A stretch of 64,000 nucleotides of DNA, from assembly GCA_963995525.1 (NCBI GenBank), contig OZ023214.1:37264809-37328808 (forward strand), read 5' to 3'. How positions within the stretch are numbered: position 1 is the first letter of the stretch; each line of letters starts with the position of its first letter. Under the pieces are notes generated by a model. It searched no databases. It was given only the letters and a program-made list of their open reading frames with translations, and had not been told where the DNA came from. A program made the translations under genes and the position numbers. Below are positions 59,201 through 64,000 of this stretch, one piece after another. This stretch comes from Escarpia spicata (lineage: Eukaryota; Annelida; Polychaeta; Sabellida; Siboglinidae).

Positions 59201-60542
59201 TGTGTTCGATTTATCGGTAAGCAATCGCTTTCGGGAAATGATTGTCGGCGACACGAGATACAGTAATTGACGACAGCAGAAACTAAATCGACAGCGGGAA
59301 CGAGTTTAAGATCGAGATACTGTAATGGTAATAATAGTTGCCTTTGGTTTGTTGCTCCATGGGTGAATGTAAGCATGTTGCCACAATGAATTGTACTTAC
59401 AAGGTCACACCATTTAAAAAGTATTTTAAACAAACGTAATCTCGGCGTGTGTTTGTTGCTTTCGGGGTCATTCTGAATTATTCCATATTTGTTGAAATTC
59501 TGACTTCCCACCCCTAGGGTTAACTAGGCTGTGGCTTAATACCAGATCACCTGATCCCCTATCCTCAGTGCAAGCCATAGCTAACTTGTTTCATTAACAA
59601 ATCAGCAGAAACCCGTCTTGGCGCTAGCCACTGTCTTGAATTACTAACAGTTCAGCTGACTACCCAATGTCAATGCTAGCTACGGCTCTGAAGAAAATAT
59701 ATTGTTGCCATTCGTCATCATCAAAATGTTACCATTGTCATGTTAATACATAGATCAATACCCAAAGATGTGTCAGTAATTCTCACCTCCGCACGTCCGA
59801 CTGTCCTTATAGAGGATATATCTCATAAGACAACCATCTTCGTCACACTTGCCTGGGCCAGCCGTATTACATTCAGAACAGTAATGGGCACACGCTGAAA
59901 TAAAACATAACCGAAGAACTATATAGTACCAATTAAGACATGTTTTACTATAAAGTTCACAACGAGATATACAAACTAGCATTAACAGTGCTGATATAAT
60001 ACATTATTATTATTATTATTAAAAAGTGATTGGTAAATGTGATTATCAGTATTAATTAGTATTTTCATTATAATGTATTTATTTCGTGTGGGATTTCAGG
60101 AATCTAACACGTTTTAGTGTTCATTATTTTAGACAAATACTGATAGTTACTTTAAGCTGTTATATTTGTTTTCTAAGTATCACTTTGTGGACACTACTGA
60201 CATTTTAATATGGAAGAAAGTCAAAAACCTTCCTCATATGTATAATACCTATGGCCACACCCTGAAATCGATGCACGGTTACGAGCTATTTATTATGTAG
60301 ACGGAAAGCAAGGTATTTCATAAGTTTTGCTGTAAGAACACTGACGATCCAAGTTGCTATTTTGCTACGACTGAGCATAATCGTTATAAAATGCGAAAAT
60401 ATCAGAATGTGTGAACTGTAAGAGATATAATTACCACCGCAAGTTCGAGTGCTGCTGTCAAAGGCGTAACTTTCATAACACTGGCCATCGTCACATTTCC
60501 CCGCTCCGTTTACCGCACAGCTATAGCAATAGTCACCACACG
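53087..60542 (-). CDS. Gene B: cysteine-rich repeat protein with GPI-like C-terminus (5' end not seen)
   Basis: Minus-strand gene with nine repeat-type exons (60435, 59787, 58883, 58196, 56568, 55345, 54693, 54152, 53807) and a terminal exon ending at 53087. Same six-cysteine phase 1-1 exon architecture as gene A, but more diverged from each other and not in a recent tandem array. The signal exon must lie above 60542 and was not found. The last exon suggests a GPI-anchored surface protein. It precedes gene A in the same direction, with about 6.5 kb between the gene B stop and the gene A start. Two exons have defects (58196, 55345), so functionality is uncertain. Confidence 0.55.
53306..53515. 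repeat. 37-bp minisatellite in gene B last intron
   Basis: Nearly six copies with exact 37-base spacing (GGGTTTGTTTAC starts at 53306, 53343, 53380, 53417, 53454, 53491). Confidence 0.9.
53807..53914 (-). CDS. Gene B repeat exon 9
   Basis: 108 bases; acceptor tttcag, donor gtaaag. ACGDHCYNCTVNGEGKCDYG, FDKYAVDKSSLTC; resembles gene A type b. Confidence 0.78.
54152..54259 (-). CDS. Gene B repeat exon 8
   Basis: 108 bases; acceptor tttcag, donor gtaagg. ACDVHCHNCTINVARRCDPG: the glycine-rich core is changed to VARR while the six cysteines remain. Confidence 0.75.
54693..54800 (-). CDS. Gene B repeat exon 7
   Basis: 108 bases; acceptor ttccag, donor gtaagc. [34 protein letters not shown]. Confidence 0.75.
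55345..55452 (-). pseudogene. Gene B repeat exon 6, acceptor replaced by (TA)n
   Basis: Coding part intact (SCVPKCSVCTTKGAGKCDDG, FSKYGIYSNNQTC), donor gtgagc. The sequence before the exon is (TA)n with no AG; the nearest upstream tttcag-like site (ttcag at 55488) would join out of frame. Probably skipped. Confidence 0.6.
55706..55943. repeat. Two diverged tandem repeats
   Basis: Two ~110-base copies (55706-55819, 55838-55943) sharing GTGATTTAT, TTTTTCTGTTGCTT, GCCGATGCTT and GTTC.TAAGGTA. They precede a hammerhead-like motif, so may be part of a Penelope-like or retrozyme relic. Confidence 0.45.
55999..56027 (+). ncRNA. Hammerhead-ribozyme-like relic
   Basis: TGATGA, then a 6-bp stem (GATTGC/GCAGTC, one wobble pair) with loop TGATA, then GAAAC: the order of hammerhead core boxes. 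The leading C of CUGAUGA is A and there is an A/C mismatch at the base of stem II, so it is probably inactive. Known hosts of such motifs are Penelope-like elements. Confidence 0.35.
56568..56675 (-). CDS. Gene B repeat exon 5
   Basis: 108 bases; acceptor tttcag, donor gtgggt. ACSVKCSDCTDRGPGMCDDG (Met for Lys in the core), FWRYGIYANNYSCG. Confidence 0.75.
56745..57490 (-). mobile_element. Rex1/Babar-like LINE 3' fragment
   Basis: Translates to VEEYKHLGTVIDAKLTFGQN, INRKCQQKLYFL, FIESTITFGFLVWYGG and SLEDMYRQRAERKGRKV, the RT thumb and C-terminus of Rex1/Babar-type elements, with a frameshift near 57360. The 3' side has AACTTTATTGTCCCG-like UTR sequence. Inactive; inserted in a gene B intron. 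Confidence 0.7.
57491..58190. other. Gene B intron, nothing recognised
   Basis: AT-rich, no repeat exon. A 33-base direct duplication (ACACCCTGCTGTTATTTGTGG...) at 58040-58110. Confidence 0.5.
58196..58303 (-). CDS. Gene B repeat exon 4, last Cys replaced by Phe
   Basis: 108 bases; acceptor ttccag, donor gtatgt. ACSPNCYDCTNSGPGKCDVG, PEHGIYANNQSF: the sixth cysteine is TTT, leaving an unpaired cysteine in this domain. Confidence 0.75.
58883..58990 (-). CDS. Gene B repeat exon 3
   Basis: 108 bases; acceptor tttcag, donor gtgggt. ACAPNCNYCTERSAGKCDDG, FLKHSLYAINQTC; closest to gene A type c/d. Confidence 0.75.
58991..59786. other. Gene B intron, nothing recognised
   Basis: 59140-59290 could encode, on the minus strand, VVNYCISCRRQSFPESDC, faintly like a repeat exon, but without the core GxGKCD or clear splice sites. 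Confidence 0.35.
59787..59894 (-). CDS. Gene B repeat exon 2
   Basis: 108 bases; acceptor tttcag, donor gtgaga. ACAHYCSECNTAGPGKCDED, LMRYILYKDSRTC. Confidence 0.75.
60435..60542 (-). CDS. Gene B repeat exon 1
   Basis: 108 bases; acceptor tttcag, donor gtaatt. ACGDYCYSCAVNGAGKCDDG, CYESYAFDSSTRTC; no sequon before the last cysteine. Confidence 0.75.
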
Positions 60543-61390
60543 CTGAAAGCAACAATTAACTCATTATCACCCGAACAGAAAATAAGCATAGTCACCAGTA
60601 CCGATACAGTCTTCACGTGTTGTTACCTACATTTATTCGTACACCGTACAGTAGCACACGTGATCTTTCCTATTCATAACCTCTTTATGTTATTGAGATT
60701 TTCTAAACGATTATTCTTGTCTAGCAATGAATGGAGAGTGAACCGATTTGTTGTTAGGTTGCAGAATTATAAATTGTATGTTTAAAAATGTAATTTTAGA
60801 GTGTCTGCCAATCCTAACGGCGCAACAACCAATGAGGTAATAACAAACAGTTTCATGACAATATCAACAACATTCAGCATATTATTTCAAGCAATCTTTG
60901 CTGGTTTTTAGGAATCACCTTTAGTTGCATTGCATACTTAGTTTCTATATCAACAAACATTTCCTTGTATCTTTGCAACGAAAATAAACTTATTATTATT
61001 ATTACAAGTAATACAAATAAATGTAATTATATTCCAATGCATATGACCAAAACAGTATTTACTCCAAAACAGTAGTTATTACCGTCACCTTGGCAAAACC
61101 CCAACGCTCTTTCGCTGAACTCACCACAAGTAATTTAACCTGATTGCCAAATAAAATTATGAAAAAATCAACAATAAAACAGTTCGATCCTACGTTTAGA
61201 AATGTGTCATGTCAATTAATAAAACACATGCTATAAATCAATAAAGTAGTAGAGGCCGGCTTCTGTCTCAAGAGACAATGCTTGTTGTAGCTGCATCAGG
61301 TAGGTTGACTTGGATTTCTGGAATGACGTCTCGCACGCTTTGTTTCCTGGTTTATCTGGTATGCTTCGATGTCATTTGCTGAACTACCAG
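60543..61390. other. Region upstream of the last visible gene B exon
   Basis: AT-rich; no repeat exon or signal exon found. Confidence 0.4.
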
Positions 61391-61393
61391 TAC

Positions 61394-63984
61394 TACAGCG
61401 GCTAAGGGATACGATTGTGCACTTTTTGACAAAAGCATGAAAATTGGCACGCACGTGTATTATGATATACATATTCAGTTCAAGCTAGGTACCCATTGAT
61501 ATCGATATGGTACCTAGCCGCCATCTTGATTTAAAGAATGGCCGCCACGGAAATACATAATCCAGGTATATCAGCTACTAAGCACATAAAAACACGTTCT
61601 TTGTGTCTAAGCCAACATTTTCAGGGTCAAGGAATCCATTTCTGTCATATGCTATATCCTCAAATGACGGCTATATTGAAATTCAAAATGGCTGCCCTGC
61701 GTATGCGTTTTACGAACATGATTGTAGTGCATCTTGAGGTTGAGAAATCCATATGTGGTTCATATATGAATACCTATATTTAAACATTTGTGTAATCCAT
61801 TCGCTGAAATTACAAACTTCGTCATGGACAAAACTATGAAAAGCAAAGGTATACAGTGTTAAGGACACAGGGGAATATAGTACAGCAGATATGCTGATGA
61901 AACGACTGAAAAACGCCAGTGATCATGATGGCACGGATCACAATCAGAGTGACTGGCGTAATATCTACAGTACTTACCATCATTGCAGATTGCTCCATAT
62001 CGCGACACAAAAGTGCTGGATGATGATGCTATCCAGGCGTAGATGGACAGTTGACGACAATGCCAAGCAATAATGTATCATATATATTACACCCCAGTTG
62101 GTCAGAAGAGTATACATTGTATGTAGTAGGTAGTTTGTTGACACCCTCAAGCAAGACAAGAGGACATAGAATACATAGCGAAACCACTCGGAGGTTGTTT
62201 TATTATTTGCTACACTGTACAAGGTCATTCGTTTCCGGTGGATAGGTAATCACCAGCACACAGGGTCAGATAGTTATGACCACAGTCCAGAAATCCACCA
62301 ACGACCTGTAATACCTTCAGCCGTGAACACACGAGGAGGAGGACATCGGTAGCATATTATTCTATGTAGCACAATGTGTTCACCAAAGATTTCCTAAAGT
62401 GGATATCTGGCAATGTACACAGATCTGGTTGTTCTGGTCGTAAGGCAATTCATTGCTGTTGAAATAGATGAAAATGTTGGCGTTGAATCCCACTTTTGTC
62501 CCATTGCATCCCATGCCTTTGCCAACCACCTTGGAAATCGAAAACATTAATGCTATGTTACGTCTTGAATTGGTGTGACATAGTCTCCAGGTTCCTTGGT
62601 CGAGGGAAGAACTCGGCATAGTTAGTATGAACTTCATTCCTCGCTGTTACATATGTTTTCGTCGCCCAGTCATAACAAAGAACTCATGTACACTAAATGA
62701 GATAGAGAGGTTCATCACCAAAATTTACAATAAGACTATCTCACCTTTAGCAGGGTGGATGAAGCAAGGAAACAGCTGTTTGCCCCGGGGTCTCATACTA
62801 TTTGGAATACCCCACCAACAAAACTTATACATTGCACCAACATGTGAGAAGGGCTGTTTATCAAATTGCTTATGTAATTTCACAAGCGCTTATGCTAAAT
62901 CACCATCTGCCTGGTCTTGATCACTGGAGTGCAATCGATTCAGTATGGAAGTCATGCTGGGCTTGAACTACCAGAGGGGTCGATGTCATTCCATGACCTA
63001 GTGCACTGGGGTTGCAAATCTAAGTGTAGTCCAATTTAAATATTATGTTTTACATATGACTATGTATGTTGGGGGTATATTATGGTTGAGAATATAACTG
63101 AGTAAAATTTGGCAATAACCTACCATACTCGTGAAGACACATCCCGTAAACCAGGTATGGATTCCTAAACCCAACGTTCATATCATGCTCCTAGAACGTA
63201 TATATGCATGGCAGCCATCTTTATATTCTGTGTGACCATCATTTGATTGTTGTAGCCTATTTATATTCATCTACACGTGCATTATCGGATTTAACACAAA
63301 GAGTATGTTTTTATGTTGCACGGAAGCTTAATTAAACCAAATTATATGAGTTTGGATGTCGGCCATCTTAAATGTCAATATATCTGTCATCTGGGGATAC
63401 AACATGTGGAAAAATTGATTAATTAACCCAGAATAAGTTGGTATATATACCAATATCATGTTTCTATGTTGTGTACACGTGAGATATTCGGACCAATGAT
63501 TTCCATGGCAGCCATTTTGTTTTCTAATATGGCCGTCATCTGGGAGTAAAGCAAGTGGCACAACTGGATTCCTTGACCTTGAAACATATGAACCACCTGT
63601 GGATTCGTCATGCCTCTTAATCCTAAATATTAAGAGGCACTAAAATTATGTTCATAAAACGTCTATACAAGGCAGCCATCTTGAATTTCAATATGGCCTT
63701 CATCTGATGATACAGCACATGACGGAAATGGATTCCTTCACCCTGGGAATGTAGCTTTAAACAGCAAGACCATATTTATGTGTTACTTTGAAGCTGGTAT
63801 ACTTGCCTAATGGATTTCCGGGGCCGCCATTTTTTAAATCAAGATGGTGACTGGGTACCATATCAATAGCGATGCGTACATACCTTTATATTATTCTACA
63901 TATCATAAACTACGTATGTGCCAATGTTCATGCTTTTGTCAAAAAGTGCACAATTCATCAAATTGTTTGCTCTCAGCCGCTGTG
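61394..63984. mobile_element. Large inverted-repeat element
   Basis: About 400-base diverged arms (61394-61780 and about 63560-63984) are reverse complements: TTGTGCACTTTTTGACAAAA, CCATCTTGATTTAAA and AAGGAATCCA.TT recur in inverted order. Each arm repeats a GGCAGCCAT/AATATGGC unit. The interior has decayed plus-strand coding traces (62060-62245) with no identified transposase. Confidence 0.6.
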
Positions 63985-64000
63985 CTACATACTGTGAGAC

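Noticed and set aside
53087..60542. Gene A and gene B as one transcript
   Set aside because: Gene B has its own stop and anchor-like terminal exon, and gene A has its own TATA box and signal exon, so two genes fit better.

Overview
This window is eukaryotic, almost certainly from an invertebrate animal. It has multi-exon genes with GT-AG introns, many (TA)n, (CA)n and (CT)n microsatellites, LTR and non-LTR retrotransposons, a hAT-type element, a tRNA-headed SINE and a 200-base assembly gap (43801-44000). I cannot name the species. Nothing bacterial is present (no operons, CRISPR arrays or rRNA).

The host content is two genes of one family, both on the minus strand. Each is built from small symmetric exons of 108 or 111 bases, phase 1 at both ends, each encoding one complete six-cysteine mini-domain. 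The pattern is C-x3-C-x2-C-x7-C-x4-C-x12/13-C with a GxGKCD core, resembling furin/growth-factor-receptor type cysteine-rich repeats. Gene B (upstream, 60542 down to 53087) shows nine such exons and ends in an exon with a Ly6-like CC....CN motif and a hydrophobic tail that looks like a GPI-anchor signal. Its 5' end is not visible. Gene A starts at 46636 with a clean signal-peptide exon behind a TATA box and runs off the low end of the window. I count 32 intact repeat exons and 13 broken ones in it, so it would encode a secreted or surface-tethered protein of more than 1,100 residues if all are used. Most exons carry an N-glycosylation sequon just before the last cysteine.

Gene A has grown by repeated tandem duplication. 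From about 25 to 38 kb it is built of ~1.93-kb modules with three exons (here called a, b, d); two neighbouring copies are nearly identical. From 1 to about 14.4 kb it is built of four ~3.6-kb modules (U1-U4) with six exon positions (a-b-c-d-e-f). In every one of these, c has lost its acceptor AG, e has lost its 5' half to a (TA)n microsatellite and f has lost both splice sites, so only a, b and d look usable. Two consecutive 3,587-bp stretches (about 7811-11397 and 11398-14984) read as identical, including microsatellite lengths: very recent duplication or an assembly artefact.

The introns and intergenic space hold mobile elements: a Gypsy element with 170-bp LTRs (27775-32313), a second Gypsy with 97-bp LTRs (38584-42637) nested inside an RTE-like LINE relic (38138-43560), a sister LINE relic (about 23980-25430), a reverse-transcriptase 3' fragment (18770-19645), a CR1-like LINE with a 900-codon open frame (about 48430-51191), a Rex1/Babar-like LINE tail (56745-57490), a 1,025-bp non-autonomous hAT element (32643-33667), a SINE (44848-45157) and a large inverted-repeat element (about 61394-63984). 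Structural oddities include a perfect 108-bp palindrome (42751-42858), a hammerhead-ribozyme-like relic (55999-56027) and two minisatellites in introns.
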